Positions 42,877 through 52,466 are shown, counted from the stretch's first letter. The stretch: 64,000 bases of DNA from CAVYXF01 sp963772335 (GCA_963772335.1 CAVYXF010000010.1:124001-188000), one strand, 5' to 3'. Notes: generated by a model not told the origin, from the sequence alone. Made by a program: numbers and translations.

Positions 42877-45800
42877 TCAATGGAAATCGCGGCTTTTCAG
42901 CTTCATGATCTGCGCCGCATCGCGGGGCCGGCGTCCGTCATCGCCGCTGCCGCTTGAGACCTCATCGCCCCGGCCGAAGCGCAGTGAAAAACGCTCCGCA
43001 CCCTCATGCAGGCGGTAAATCTCGCGCGACCAGTCATGCAGCGACTTGGCGACCACATGGATCACCCCATCCTCGTTCTGCATAATGCCGGTGCAGGCAA
43101 GCAGCTTGCCGCCGAACACGGCCTTGCGGAATTTCTCGGCAATTGAGGACCACACGATCAGATTGGCGGTGCCGGTCTCGTCTTCAAGGGTGATGAAGAT
43201 CGTGCCGCTGGCGGTTGCGGGACGCTGGCGGAAGAGGACCAGGCCGGCGATGGTGACGCGGCGATTGTTCTGCATGCTGCGCAGCGCCGCAGCTGTGACC
43301 ACGCCTTTGCGGGTCAGATCGGGGCGCAGGAACGCCATCGGATGCCGCTTCAGGGACAAGCCGAGCGCAGCGTAGTCCTCAGCGACCGATTGGCTATCGG
43401 GCATAGGCGGGAGGGGCATGCGAACGACCGGGGGAGAGACCGCGGCGAACAGCGGCAGCGTATTCTCCTTCAGCCCCATTACGGTCCAGAGCGCCTGCCG
43501 GCGGCTGAGCCCCATCGAGCCGAAACCATCGGCCTGCGCCAGGGCCATCATCGCCGAGCGGGGTAGGCCGGTTCGATGCATCAGCTCGGCGGGCGAGGCA
43601 AAGCCTTCCCCGCGCGCCGCGATCAGCTTCTCGCTTTCCGCTTTTTTCAGTCCCGAAACCAGGCGGAAGCCGAGCCGCAGCGCTGGGCGGTCTGCTTCTC
43701 CTGGCTCAAGCGTATGATCCCAGGCGCTGTGATTGACATCGACCGGCAGGATGCGCACCCCATGCTCGCGCGCATCGCGGATCAGCTGGGCGGGCGCGTA
43801 AAATCCCATAGGCTGACTGTTGAGCAGCGCGGCGCAGAACACATCAGGATAGCGCCATTTGATCCAGGCGCTGACATAAACCAGTAGCGCAAACGAGGCG
43901 GCATGGCTTTCCGGGAAGCCATAAGTGCCGAAGCCCTCGATCTGCTTGAAGCAGCGCTCGGCGAATTCTTTGTCTATGCCGTTCTTCGCCATCCCGCTGA
44001 TGAACTCGTCGCGGAACGTGTGAATGGTGCCGACCTTCTTGAAGGTCGCCATGGCCCGGCGTAGCTGGTCGGCGCGGTCTGGCGTGAAGCCGGCGCCGGT
44101 AATGGCGATCTTCATGCACTGCTCCTGGAACAGCGGCACGCCGAGCGTCTTCTCCAGAATGGGCTTCAAGGCCTCGCTCGGAAAATCCCATTTTTCCAGT
44201 CCTTTCCGGCGGCGCAGATAAGGATGCACCATATCGCCCTGGATTGGCCCGGGACGAACGATGGCCACTTCCACCACCAGATCATAGAATTTTTCCGGCT
44301 TCAGCCGCGGCAGCATGGTCTGCTGGGCACGGCTTTCCACCTGGAACACGCCGATCGAATCCGCCCGGCTCAGCATCTCATAGACGCCGCGCTGCTCCTT
44401 GGGGATGTTGGCGAGGGTCAGCTCGTCGCCGTAATGCTGCTTGATGAGCGCAAAGGCCTTGGCGATGGCGGTAAGCATGCCGAGCGCCAGCACATCCACC
44501 TTCAGCATTCCGAGCGATTCGATGTCGTCCTTGTCCCAGGAGATCATGGTGCGCTCGTCCATTGCCGCGTTCTCGACGGGAGCCATTTCGTCGAGCCGGC
44601 CGCGGGTGATGACGAAGCCGCCTGGGTGTTGGGACAGATGCCTGGGAAAGCCGATCAGCTCGCGGGAGAGCGCGATGGCCAGTCGGAGGCGCTTGTCGCC
44701 GGGGTCGAGGCCGTTCTCGGTAAGCGCGGCCGGATCGATGCCCTCCACGCTCCAGCCCCAGACCGAGCCAGCCAGTGCCGCGGTTACGTCGGGCGAGAGG
44801 CCGAGCGCTTTGCCGACCTCGCGGATCGCGCCGCGGGTGCGGTAGCAGATCACGGTGGCCGTCAGCCCGGCGCGGTGTCGTCCGAAGCGCTGATAGATAT
44901 ATTGAATGACCTCCTCGCGCCGCTCATGCTCGAAATCGACGTCGATATCGGGCGGCTCGCCGCGCGAGGTGCTGATGAAGCGCTCGAACAGCGTGTTGCC
45001 GAGGGCAGGATCGACGCCGGTAATACCCAGTACATAGCAGACCGCGGAATTCGCCGCCGAGCCGCGTCCCTGGTTGAGGATGCCTTTGCTGGTGGCGTAT
45101 TGAACGATGTCCTGCACGGTGAGGAAGAACGGCGCGTATTTTAGCTCGCCGATCAGGTTCAGCTCTTTTTCGAGCTGTTCCTTCACATGCGGCGGGACGC
45201 CGCCTGGATAGCGCCAGGCGGCGCCCTCCCAGGTCAAGCGGGTGAGCCGGTCCTGCGGCGCTTCGCCGTCGGGAGCGATTTCCTCAGGATATTCATATTT
45301 CAGCTCCTCCAGGTCGAATTTGCAACGCTGGGCGATCTCCGTACCGCTGTACAGCGCCTGTGGGTAATCAGCGAATAACCGCGCCATTTCCTGTGGGGAT
45401 TTGAGATGCCGCTCGGCATTGGCCTCCAAACGGAAGCCGGCGTCGTCGATGGTGCAGGTATGGCGGATGCAGGTGAGAACATCCTGTAAACACCGGCGCT
45501 GGGGCACGTGATAGAGCACGTCATTGGTGGCGAATAGCGGTAGGCCCAGGCTGTCGCCGAGATGGGCCAGATGGGCCATGCGTTTGGCATCGTCATGGGC
45601 AAAGCGGCGGCTGAGCGCGAGATAGGCGCGCCTGTGGAAATCCTCTTTCACCCGGGCTAGGGCATGCCTGAAGCTCTCGTCGATTTCCCGGGGCGCCAGC
45701 ACAGCGACGATCTGGCCTTCGCCGAATTCGAGGAGGTCCTCGTAATCAAGCAGGCACTCACCTTTGACGGCGCGGCGCTTGCCAAGCGTCAAGAGGCGGG

Positions 45801-46077
45801 TGAGGCGGCCATAGGCGGCGCGGTCGCTCGGATAGCACAGGAGGCTTGGCGTGCGCCCGCGGAAATCCAGCCGGCAGCCGACCACCAGGCGCAAGCCCAC
45901 CTCCCGGGCGGCGAGATGAGCACGCACCATGCCAGCAAGTGAATTGCGGTCGGTGATGCCGATTGCGGCAATGCCGAGCTCGGCGGCGCGCAGCACCAGC
46001 TCATGCGGATGCGATGCCCCGCGCAGGAAGCAGAAATTGGTGGTCGCCTGCAGCTCGGCATAGGCAGGCGGTTTCAT
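42877..46077 (-). CDS. dnaE2: Error-prone DNA polymerase DnaE2 (ImuC)
   Basis: A 1066-residue C-family polymerase that copies damaged DNA together with ImuA and ImuB. The PHP domain opens the protein (FCFLRGASHPHELVLRAAEL). The catalytic core shows PDIDVDFEHERREEVIQYIY with the metal-binding aspartates, then GFPRHLSQHPGGFVI and the finger domain FPESHAASFALLVYVSAWIK. The C-terminus has an OB fold (VTIAGLVLFRQRPATASGTI) but no beta-clamp domain arrangement of DnaE1. The length is normal. Its ATG overlaps the imuB stop as ATGA, so it is the last gene of an SOS operon. Confidence 0.96.
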   Translation of the reverse strand: MKPPAYAELQATTNFCFLRGASHPHELVLRAAELGIAAIGITDRNSLAGMVRAHLAAREVGLRLVVGCRLDFRGRTPSLLCYPSDRAAYGRLTRLLTLGKRRAVKGECLLDYEDLLEFGEGQIVAVLAPREIDESFRHALARVKEDFHRRAYLALSRRFAHDDAKRMAHLAHLGDSLGLPLFATNDVLYHVPQRRCLQDVLTCIRHTCTIDDAGFRLEANAERHLKSPQEMARLFADYPQALYSGTEIAQRCKFDLEELKYEYPEEIAPDGEAPQDRLTRLTWEGAAWRYPGGVPPHVKEQLEKELNLIGELKYAPFFLTVQDIVQYATSKGILNQGRGSAANSAVCYVLGITGVDPALGNTLFERFISTSRGEPPDIDVDFEHERREEVIQYIYQRFGRHRAGLTATVICYRTRGAIREVGKALGLSPDVTAALAGSVWGWSVEGIDPAALTENGLDPGDKRLRLAIALSRELIGFPRHLSQHPGGFVITRGRLDEMAPVENAAMDERTMISWDKDDIESLGMLKVDVLALGMLTAIAKAFALIKQHYGDELTLANIPKEQRGVYEMLSRADSIGVFQVESRAQQTMLPRLKPEKFYDLVVEVAIVRPGPIQGDMVHPYLRRRKGLEKWDFPSEALKPILEKTLGVPLFQEQCMKIAITGAGFTPDRADQLRRAMATFKKVGTIHTFRDEFISGMAKNGIDKEFAERCFKQIEGFGTYGFPESHAASFALLVYVSAWIKWRYPDVFCAALLNSQPMGFYAPAQLIRDAREHGVRILPVDVNHSAWDHTLEPGEADRPALRLGFRLVSGLKKAESEKLIAARGEGFASPAELMHRTGLPRSAMMALAQADGFGSMGLSRRQALWTVMGLKENTLPLFAAVSPPVVRMPLPPMPDSQSVAEDYAALGLSLKRHPMAFLRPDLTRKGVVTAAALRSMQNNRRVTIAGLVLFRQRPATASGTIFITLEDETGTANLIVWSSIAEKFRKAVFGGKLLACTGIMQNEDGVIHVVAKSLHDWSREIYRLHEGAERFSLRFGRGDEVSSGSGDDGRRPRDAAQIMKLKSRDFH

Positions 46078-47588
46078 GCCAGGAACCCATGAATGAACCA
46101 GCGCGGGGGCGGCGCGCCGTCGCGGTAGAGCCCCTCGCGATAGACCCAGAAGCGTGCCCCGCTCTCATCCTCGATGCGGTAATAATCGCGGATCTCGCGG
46201 GGCGCTGCGGCGTCCTCGGTGTCCCACCATTCCGGGGCGATGCGCTCCGGTCCTTCCGCGCGGCGCACGCGGCGCAGCACCCGTCGCCAGCGGAATTGCC
46301 GGGGCGGATGATCGGGCACCGAGGCAATCACCTCAATAGGCTCGGGCCGCGAGAGCAGCCGGATCGGCCGCGCGCAGCCGTTCTGCCAATTGCGTCGCGA
46401 CGGCTCCGCGAGAGGCGCAGTGCGGGTGACGGAGCGCTCGGGCACATGGCTTTCCGCGAGCGCACAGCGCCAGACATTGCCAAAACCCAGCCGGTTGCCG
46501 AGCCGGTCGACCAGCGGAGCGATGGCAGTGAGACTGCCCTGGCGGTGATTCATAGCAATCTGCTGCTCCGGCAAAGCCTCCACCCGGCTGGCCCGCAGGG
46601 TGACCACCTCGATGCCAAAGCCGGGATCGATGGTTTCGAGTTTTGCGGCCAGCAGCTTGGCAATGCTCTTCGCGTCACGGTTTGCCATCGAGGTGGCAAT
46701 CGCAATGCGCTGGATGGAATTGTCCGCGCCGAAGAAGCGGGCTTCGAAGCGCTTGCCGCCCTGACCCGCTTCGGCAAAACGCCGGCAGAGCCTATCCGCG
46801 AGCGCTTCCAGCGCACGCTGCAGATCCTGCGGTGTCTGGATGAAATCAGGAAAGGCGAGGGATTCGAACCAGGGTGCTGGCGGACGCATAAAGGCGACCG
46901 TTTCGGCCACATCACCGAAGGCCTGATCGAGGCGTAAGAGCAGGTCGTCGAACCGGGAGGGCAGCTCGGCGCGGGGCAGAGCCAGCACATCGCCGATGGT
47001 CTTCAAGCCAAGGCGGCGCAGGCCTGCCAACGTCTCCGCGCTGAGGCGCAGACATCCGAGCGGCAGTTCGGAGAGAAGATCGCGATGGCCGCCGGCTGGA
47101 AGAATATGATAGCGCTGCGTCCGCCGTGCGAAGGCCCAGGCCGCGCCGAACGTGTCGGCAATGGCCGCCCGACAGGGAATGCCGCGCCGCTCGAGCTGGT
47201 CCAACAGGGTTTCGAGGAGCCGCCGCTCGCCGCCCCAGACCGCCGCGCAGCCGGTGATGTCGAGCCACAGGCCATTCGGCAGATTCGCCGCGGTCGAGGG
47301 CGTGAAACGCTGCGCCCAGCGGCTGAGGGCGGTAAGGGCAGCTTCGTCGGCATCGTGGTCGCTGGCAACCGCGACGAGCTCCGGCAGGATGGCCTTGGCG
47401 TCGGTGAGACGCTGGCCTGGCATGATGCCGCGTGCATGGGCGGCAGCGTTGATGGCCGTCACCAGCCGCTTACTGCCTTGCGTTGCAACGATTGCTAGTG
47501 GCTTACCCGGCGCGGCGCAGTCCGGCGTGGCTAAGCACAGCCTCGTGATCGGCCAGTTTGGCAACCAGACGCAGATCACCCGTTTCAT
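46074..47588 (-). CDS. imuB: Y-family polymerase-like protein ImuB
   Basis: A 504-residue relative of DinB that lacks catalytic acids and acts as an adaptor linking DnaE2 to the beta clamp. The N-terminus VICVWLPNWPITRL replaces the D-x-D active site of true Y-family polymerases. LWLDITGCAAVWGGERRLLE follows, then helix-hairpin-helix sequence (LRRLGLKTIGDVLALPRAEL) and an extended C-terminus. I chose ATG 47588 because the family always starts M-x-R-x-x-C-x-W-L-P-N-W. This overlaps the imuA 3' end by 86 bases. It is coupled to dnaE2 by ATGA. Confidence 0.94.
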   Translation of the reverse strand: MKRVICVWLPNWPITRLCLATPDCAAPGKPLAIVATQGSKRLVTAINAAAHARGIMPGQRLTDAKAILPELVAVASDHDADEAALTALSRWAQRFTPSTAANLPNGLWLDITGCAAVWGGERRLLETLLDQLERRGIPCRAAIADTFGAAWAFARRTQRYHILPAGGHRDLLSELPLGCLRLSAETLAGLRRLGLKTIGDVLALPRAELPSRFDDLLLRLDQAFGDVAETVAFMRPPAPWFESLAFPDFIQTPQDLQRALEALADRLCRRFAEAGQGGKRFEARFFGADNSIQRIAIATSMANRDAKSIAKLLAAKLETIDPGFGIEVVTLRASRVEALPEQQIAMNHRQGSLTAIAPLVDRLGNRLGFGNVWRCALAESHVPERSVTRTAPLAEPSRRNWQNGCARPIRLLSRPEPIEVIASVPDHPPRQFRWRRVLRRVRRAEGPERIAPEWWDTEDAAAPREIRDYYRIEDESGARFWVYREGLYRDGAPPPRWFIHGFLA

Positions 47589-48273
47589 CGCTCCACTCCA
47601 CGAGAAAAGAGGCCGGCATTCCGCCCCGGCAATAGAGGAGATCGAGCCGCCAGCGCGGCGGCCCGAGACCGGGCTCCGACGGTTCGGTCGGGGCGAAATG
47701 AATGCGCCAGCGCGTCGTGGCGGCGGAGCCTTGGGCTTTCCGGCGTAAGGCAGCGCCATGGAACTGGCGGCGCAGAATTAGGCCGGTTGCGCCGGAGCGC
47801 TCACAGATAAGATGCAACCGCCGGCTTTCGGTCAGCGTGACCCTGGAGACCTCACCGATTGCAGCGATGATGCCCCGCGTGCGCAGCGCCTCCTCCAGCG
47901 CGGCAAGCACTTCCTTGTCATTCGGGCAACGGCAGAAGATCACCCGGTCCGCATCAAGGCCGAAGCTGGCAAGGCGCGGCGGGAATGGCGGTTCCTGCCG
48001 CACCGCCCAAAGGATCATGCCGGGGGCGCAGCGCGCGAGAAGCGCCGCGGCAAAGCCGGATGCGGCCGCGCCGGTTTCGGTATCCCATGTTACCCCCTCG
48101 ATCTCATGGATAGAGCCAGTAGACAGGCCTTCCGGCAGAAAGCGCTCGCCTTCCGGAAACGAGGTCTCGCCGAAACGCGCTGAAGCGGTATGTCCGGCCA
48201 ATGCTGTCCCCGTCGCAATACGGCCAACCTGTTCGCGCAGCCGCGCGATTTTCATTTTTCGGATGTGGCTCAT
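47503..48273 (-). CDS. imuA: SOS mutagenesis protein ImuA
   Basis: A 256-residue RecA-related protein of the ImuA family, needed with ImuB and DnaE2 for damage-induced mutagenesis. Typical segments are FPEGLSTGSIHEIEG, ILWAVRQEPPFPPRLASFGL, VIFCRCPNDKEVLAALEEAL and RRLHLICERSGATGLILR. It starts at ATG 48273 (or 48255) just below a LexA box. It is the first gene of the imuA-imuB-dnaE2 operon. Confidence 0.93.
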   Translation of the reverse strand: MSHIRKMKIARLREQVGRIATGTALAGHTASARFGETSFPEGERFLPEGLSTGSIHEIEGVTWDTETGAAASGFAAALLARCAPGMILWAVRQEPPFPPRLASFGLDADRVIFCRCPNDKEVLAALEEALRTRGIIAAIGEVSRVTLTESRRLHLICERSGATGLILRRQFHGAALRRKAQGSAATTRWRIHFAPTEPSEPGLGPPRWRLDLLYCRGGMPASFLVEWSDETGDLRLVAKLADHEAVLSHAGLRRAG

Positions 48274-48291
48274 GAAACGATCTCGGCTTTT

Positions 48292-48306
48292 GTTCCTATT
48301 TTGTTC
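48292..48306 (-). promoter_or_regulatory. LexA (SOS) box of the imuA operon
   Basis: GTTC-N7-GTTC stands at 48292-48306, exactly the direct-repeat LexA site of alphaproteobacteria. It ends 18 bp before the imuA start, where a bound repressor would block the promoter. This predicts DNA-damage induction of imuA, imuB and dnaE2. Confidence 0.9.
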
Positions 48307-48431
48307 TTATTGGAGACAGAGTCAAGCCGACTTTTTAGTCTTAAAGGCCAATCAGATAAGCAAATCGGAATAGGACGGCCGCCCGTGCATGAAGAGGGTA
48401 GCAGCCGCTTATGCCAGAACCGGCCTTCGCC

Positions 48432-49064
48432 TCATGTACCGAGGAACACGGCCTTGATAAAGCTGCGGTAAAGCATCACCTGCTGCGTCAGAGCCTCTCT
48501 CTCCCGCACCACTTTGGAAAGAATGATGCCACCGTCGACCACGGCCGGAATCATGTCCGCGAGCGCGTCGAGATCGACCTCGATGCGGGGCGGATAACGC
48601 TCAGCGATCATCTCCAGCCGCTCGCGGAAGCGGCGGCGCCAGCGCAGCACGCCCTCGCGGTTCAACTCGCGTACCTCGCGGTTGAAAAGCTGGTCCTGAT
48701 AGCAATAAGAAGCGACGAGACATCCAGGATGCGCTTCCGGCAAGTCGCCCATCATTTCGGCAAACAGTTTCAGCCAGATGAGAAAGCCGTGCAGCGGGTC
48801 TTCGTGCAACTCGTCGGCTCTCGCGAAGAGCTGATCGAACAGCACCTCCTCGCGTTCGAGATAGCGCACGAGCAGCGCCTTGGCGAGCTCGCTCTTGTCC
48901 TTGAAATGATAGAAGAAGCCGCTCTTGGTGATACCGGCCCCGGCGATCAGCTCCTCGATCGAGGTGGCCGCGAATCCCTTCTCCAGCACCGCGGTCTCGG
49001 CGAGATCGAGCAGCCTCTCGCGTGTGTCGGCGCCCCGCCGGGGCGCAATGTCGGAGAGAGTCAT
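48432..49064 (-). CDS. TetR-family transcriptional regulator
   Basis: A 210-residue regulator. The N-terminal helix-turn-helix is RERLLDLAETAVLEKGFAAT to IEELIAGAGITKSGFFYHFK (about 14-57). The C-terminal ligand domain is TetR_C-like, with a glycine/cysteine motif HPGCLVASYCYQDQL. I chose ATG 49064 (MTLSDIAPRRG); longer frames run through the putative operator. It is divergent from the homocysteine methyltransferase gene. The ligand is unknown. Confidence 0.9.
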   Translation of the reverse strand: MTLSDIAPRRGADTRERLLDLAETAVLEKGFAATSIEELIAGAGITKSGFFYHFKDKSELAKALLVRYLEREEVLFDQLFARADELHEDPLHGFLIWLKLFAEMMGDLPEAHPGCLVASYCYQDQLFNREVRELNREGVLRWRRRFRERLEMIAERYPPRIEVDLDALADMIPAVVDGGIILSKVVREREALTQQVMLYRSFIKAVFLGT

Positions 49065-49080
49065 GACGCAACCAAGGACG

Positions 49081-49101
49081 AACTGTACCGGAAGTATAGT
49101 T
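49081..49101. promoter_or_regulatory. Candidate TetR operator
   Basis: AACTGTAC at 49081-49088 and GTATAGTT at 49094-49101 form an 8-bp dyad with one mismatch and a 5-base centre, 17 bp upstream of the TetR-type start. Size and place fit an autoregulatory TetR operator. Confidence 0.5.
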
Positions 49102-49270
49102 GACGCCTTTCCGATATGCCAGCTTTCGGCCGGGTATTCTTCTTCGCACAGTAAGCCTCTGATCGGGCTTAGAATTGGCAATCCTCCATGCCATGCACCA
49201 TGGGTTCTCTAGAAAGCATGAACTCCTTGGGTCATTCTCCCCTCAACACGTAAGGGCAATTTAGTCAGGG

Positions 49271-50233
49271 ATGATGATCATGAGCAAATATCAAACGCAG
49301 CTGCCCCAGCTTGGCAGCAAGCTGTTCCTCTCCGATGGCGGTCTGGAGACCACCCTCATCTTCCACCATGGCATCGAGCTGCCGAGCTTTGCCTCGTTTG
49401 ATCTGATGCGCACTGAGGCTGGCAAGGAGACGCTGCGCGCCTATTACGAGCGCTATATCGCCATCGCCAAGGCTCATGGGGTCGGCTTCATTCTGGATGG
49501 GCCGACCTGGCGGGCGAGTCCGGATTGGGGCGACAAGCTCGGCTATTCGCGCGAGGCGCTGAAAGTCATCAACCGGGAATCGGTGGAGATGCTGCACGAG
49601 CTGCGCCAGGCCCACGAAAATGCCGCAACGCCGATTGTGGTCAGCGGCTGCATCGGTCCGCGCGGGGATGGCTATGATCCGGGCCAGATCATGAGTCCCG
49701 AGGAAGCTGAGCGCTATCACGCCGAACAGATCGGCTGGCTGGTTGAGACCGGGGTCGACATGATCAGCGCCTACACCATCACCAATATTCCGGAGGCGAT
49801 CGGCATCACCCGCGCGGCGCAGCAGCTCGGGCCGCCGGTGATGATCTCCTTCACGCTCGAGATCGATGGCAAGCTGCCGACCGGCGATACGCTTCGGGCG
49901 GCAATCGAGATGGTGGATGCAGCGACCGGGAGCGCGCCGGCCTATTACATGATCAACTGCGCGCACCCGACGCATTTCGCCGACATGCTCGGCGAGGGCG
50001 GCGCATGGCTGAGGCGGCTGCGCGGCATCAAGGCAAACGCGTCGAAACGCAGTCACGCCGAACTCGATGCCGCGCCCGATCTCGATGACGGCGATCCGCT
50101 GGAATTGGGTGCGGAATATCACGATCTATTGCACCGGCATGGCCAGATCACTGTCGTGGGCGGCTGCTGCGGCACCGATCACCGCCACGTCGAGGCGATC
50201 ACCCATGCCTGCAGGCATGATCGCGCGGCGTAA
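49271..50233 (+). CDS. Homocysteine S-methyltransferase family protein
   Basis: A 320-residue zinc methyltransferase of the MmuM/BHMT family. The fold begins FLSDGGLETTLIFHHGIELP, and the zinc cysteines are C230 (INCAHP), C299 and C300 (GGCCGTDHRH). Members transfer methyl from S-methylmethionine or betaine to homocysteine. ATG codons at 49271, 49274 and 49280 are in frame; AGGG just upstream favours 49280. It is divergent from the TetR-type regulator and followed by a convergent methyltransferase gene. Confidence 0.9.
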   Translation: MMIMSKYQTQLPQLGSKLFLSDGGLETTLIFHHGIELPSFASFDLMRTEAGKETLRAYYERYIAIAKAHGVGFILDGPTWRASPDWGDKLGYSREALKVINRESVEMLHELRQAHENAATPIVVSGCIGPRGDGYDPGQIMSPEEAERYHAEQIGWLVETGVDMISAYTITNIPEAIGITRAAQQLGPPVMISFTLEIDGKLPTGDTLRAAIEMVDAATGSAPAYYMINCAHPTHFADMLGEGGAWLRRLRGIKANASKRSHAELDAAPDLDDGDPLELGAEYHDLLHRHGQITVVGGCCGTDHRHVEAITHACRHDRAA

Positions 50234-50267
50234 GAACAGCCGGCTGGAGCTGCACCGCAGCTCCAGC

Positions 50268-50927
50268 CTACCAGATGCCCGGAAACCAGCGCCAACGCAC
50301 CCGCGCGGCATAGTCGCGATAGCCGGGCAGCTCCGCTTTCAGCTGTGCGTCCTCGATCAGGGTGCGGTAGAGCAGCATGAACAGCGCCGGCGCGAACACC
50401 AGCTCGGAAGCCCAAGAGCCGAGCGCGAGGCCGCTCCCCAGCACGATTGCGATGGCGCCGGTATAGCCGGGATGGCGAATGAAGCTGTAGGGCCCGCTCG
50501 TGATCAGGCGGTGACCACGCTCGGTCTGAATGCGCGGAATCGAGGAGAAGAACGGGTTGACCCGCATGCCCCAGAAGAACAGGAGAAAACCGAAGCTCAA
50601 CAGGATAAAGCCCACGGTCTCAAGCCAAACCGGCACGGTGTCGGTCCAATGGAAGCGGCGGTCAAGACCGGCCACGATCCAATGCAAGAGCGGAACCAGC
50701 GCAACCGGAATATAGGCCGGGCTCATCGGCTTGCCGCCGGGGCGTGCGCGCTCGGCAAGGAGCTCTGGATCGATGCCAAGCACGCCGGCTGCCATGACTA
50801 GGGCGTTGATGGCGACATAGATCCAGAATTCGGCGATGTCCAGCCTGCCCGCCGGCACGAACAGCGCCGCCGCGAGCATAGCGAGGATAATGGCGGAACG
50901 GATGATGATTTTCGACGGGCGCTCCAT
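50268..50927 (-). CDS. Isoprenylcysteine carboxyl methyltransferase-like membrane protein
   Basis: A 219-residue membrane protein with about five helices (IIIRSAIILAMLAAALFV, FWIYVAINALVMAAGVLG, VWLETVGFILLSFGFLLFF). The C-terminal SAM-binding motif of the ICMT/PEMT family is GPYSFIRHPGYTG, followed by ELPGYRDYAARVRWRWFPGIW (key residues R, Y, E/R and P). Bacterial members methylate unknown small molecules or lipids. It converges with the homocysteine methyltransferase gene, 34 bp apart. Confidence 0.87.
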   Translation of the reverse strand: MERPSKIIIRSAIILAMLAAALFVPAGRLDIAEFWIYVAINALVMAAGVLGIDPELLAERARPGGKPMSPAYIPVALVPLLHWIVAGLDRRFHWTDTVPVWLETVGFILLSFGFLLFFWGMRVNPFFSSIPRIQTERGHRLITSGPYSFIRHPGYTGAIAIVLGSGLALGSWASELVFAPALFMLLYRTLIEDAQLKAELPGYRDYAARVRWRWFPGIW

Positions 50928-50997
50928 GCGCTTCTATAGCGCTGCGACGCGGCACAATGAAGGGCATAAGCGTCGCGTTGCCGCTGCTGCGCGGGCA

Positions 50998-52083
50998 TCA
51001 GCTCGGCGGCATCGTCGCCCACATCTGGGCATGCATGCCGCGGGTTTCGGGAAGGCTTGCCGTGCCCGTCTTATCGAGATGCCGCAGCAGGCTTTGCTTG
51101 ATATCGGCGATGAGGCCTGGGCCTTCATAGATCAGCCCGGTGTAGAGCTGGATCAGTAAGGCACCTGCCTGGAGCTTGGCGAGCGCCGCTTCGCCGGAAT
51201 CGATGCCGCCCACGCCCACAAGGGGCAACCGGCCTTCGGTCTGCAGGTAAACGCGCGCGAGCATGCGGGTGGCCCGCTGGAACAGCGGCCGCCCCGACAA
51301 CCCGCCGGCCTCGCTGCGATAGGCGCTTTGCGTAACGGTGTCGCGCGCAATCGTGGTGTTGGTGAGGATAGCGCCGTCGACCTCATGTGCCATCAGCATT
51401 TCCACGATCGCAGGCAGGTCGTCATCGTGAAGGTCCGGGGCGAGCTTGACCAGCACCGGGCGCCGGAGGTGGCCGGCGGCGGTGAGGTCATCGCGCTCGG
51501 CCATGACGCGGCTGAGGAGCGCGCCGAGCCGGTCCGGCGCCTGCAGATCGCGCAGACCCGGCGTGTTCGGGGAGGAGATGTTGACGGTGAAATAGTCGGC
51601 GACGCCGATAAAGGTGCGCAGGCCCGAAACATAATCCTCAATCGGGTCGGCGCTGTCCTTGTTGGCCCCGATATTGACGCCGACAATGCCCGCGGGCCGG
51701 TTGGCAAGTCGCGCCAGGGCAGCTGCATGGCCGCCACTGTTGAAGCCGAGCCGGTTGATGACCCCGCGCTCGCGGATCAGCCGGAATACACGCGGCTGCG
51801 GATTGCCGGGCTGGGGACGGGGCGTCACTGTGCCGATCTCCGTAAAGCCGAACCCTAGCGCAAGCAGCGCCGCCGGCACGCGCGCGTCCTTGTCGAAGCC
51901 TGCCGCCATGCCGATCGGGTCCGGAAAATCGAGGCCGAAGACGGTCTGCCTCAGGCGAGGATCGTCGGGACTGGCGCGCAGGTGAATGCCCCGCTCCAGC
52001 GCGCGCAGGCTGATTTCGTGAGCGCGCTCCGGGTCGAGGAACAAGAGGCCGGACTGCGCGATACCGAGCAGGCCGCCAATCAT
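50998..52083 (-). CDS. pyrD: Dihydroorotate dehydrogenase (quinone), PyrD class 2
   Basis: A 361-residue FMN enzyme that oxidises dihydroorotate to orotate with quinone in pyrimidine synthesis. The N-terminal membrane-contact helix (LLFLDPERAHEISLRALERG) marks class 2. The FMN segments are DPIGMAAGFDKDARVPAALL and NRLGFNSGGHAAAL, and the catalytic serine is in NISSPNTPGL. LVGVGGIDSGEAAL and ALLIQLYTGLIYEGP bind phosphate. ATG 52083 overlaps the DUF952 stop as ATGA; this gene pairing is common in Rhizobiales. Confidence 0.95.
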   Translation of the reverse strand: MIGGLLGIAQSGLLFLDPERAHEISLRALERGIHLRASPDDPRLRQTVFGLDFPDPIGMAAGFDKDARVPAALLALGFGFTEIGTVTPRPQPGNPQPRVFRLIRERGVINRLGFNSGGHAAALARLANRPAGIVGVNIGANKDSADPIEDYVSGLRTFIGVADYFTVNISSPNTPGLRDLQAPDRLGALLSRVMAERDDLTAAGHLRRPVLVKLAPDLHDDDLPAIVEMLMAHEVDGAILTNTTIARDTVTQSAYRSEAGGLSGRPLFQRATRMLARVYLQTEGRLPLVGVGGIDSGEAALAKLQAGALLIQLYTGLIYEGPGLIADIKQSLLRHLDKTGTASLPETRGMHAQMWATMPPS

Positions 52084-52427
52084 GGCTGAGCCTGGTGCGG
52101 AATGATGTGCTGTCCGGCGGCATCCCGCCTCAAAGGTGCGACCCACATCGCCGCGGATGTGTCCAGCGCGCCATAGAGATGCGGGAACAGGTCGCCGCCG
52201 CGCGAGGGCTGCCATTTCAGGGCGTCGCCAAGCGCCTCCGCCTCGACGGCAATTAGGACGAGATCGTCGCGCCCGGCGAAATGCTTGCCGAGCGTGCCCG
52301 GAAGCTGGGCCGCGGTCGAGAAGTGGATGAAGCCGTCAAGGCGGTCATCGGCCGAGCCGTCGTAACGGCCTGCGGCCTGCGCCTTGGCCCATTCCGCCTC
52401 ACCGCAGATTTTGTAGATGGTCGTCAT
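52080..52427 (-). CDS. DUF952 family protein
   Basis: A 115-residue protein matching DUF952, whose typical features are YKICGEAEWAKAQAAGRYDG, DGFIHFSTAAQLPGTLGKHF and LKWQPSRGGDLFPHLYG. The fold is related to ADP-ribosyl/NAD-using enzymes and glutathione-transferase-like proteins, but the function is unknown. It is coupled to pyrD by a 4-bp overlap. Confidence 0.9.
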   Translation of the reverse strand: MTTIYKICGEAEWAKAQAAGRYDGSADDRLDGFIHFSTAAQLPGTLGKHFAGRDDLVLIAVEAEALGDALKWQPSRGGDLFPHLYGALDTSAAMWVAPLRRDAAGQHIIPHQAQP

Positions 52428-52466
52428 TCCAGCTCTTCAGCCGAGGCCGGCACTTGCGCGTTTGCG

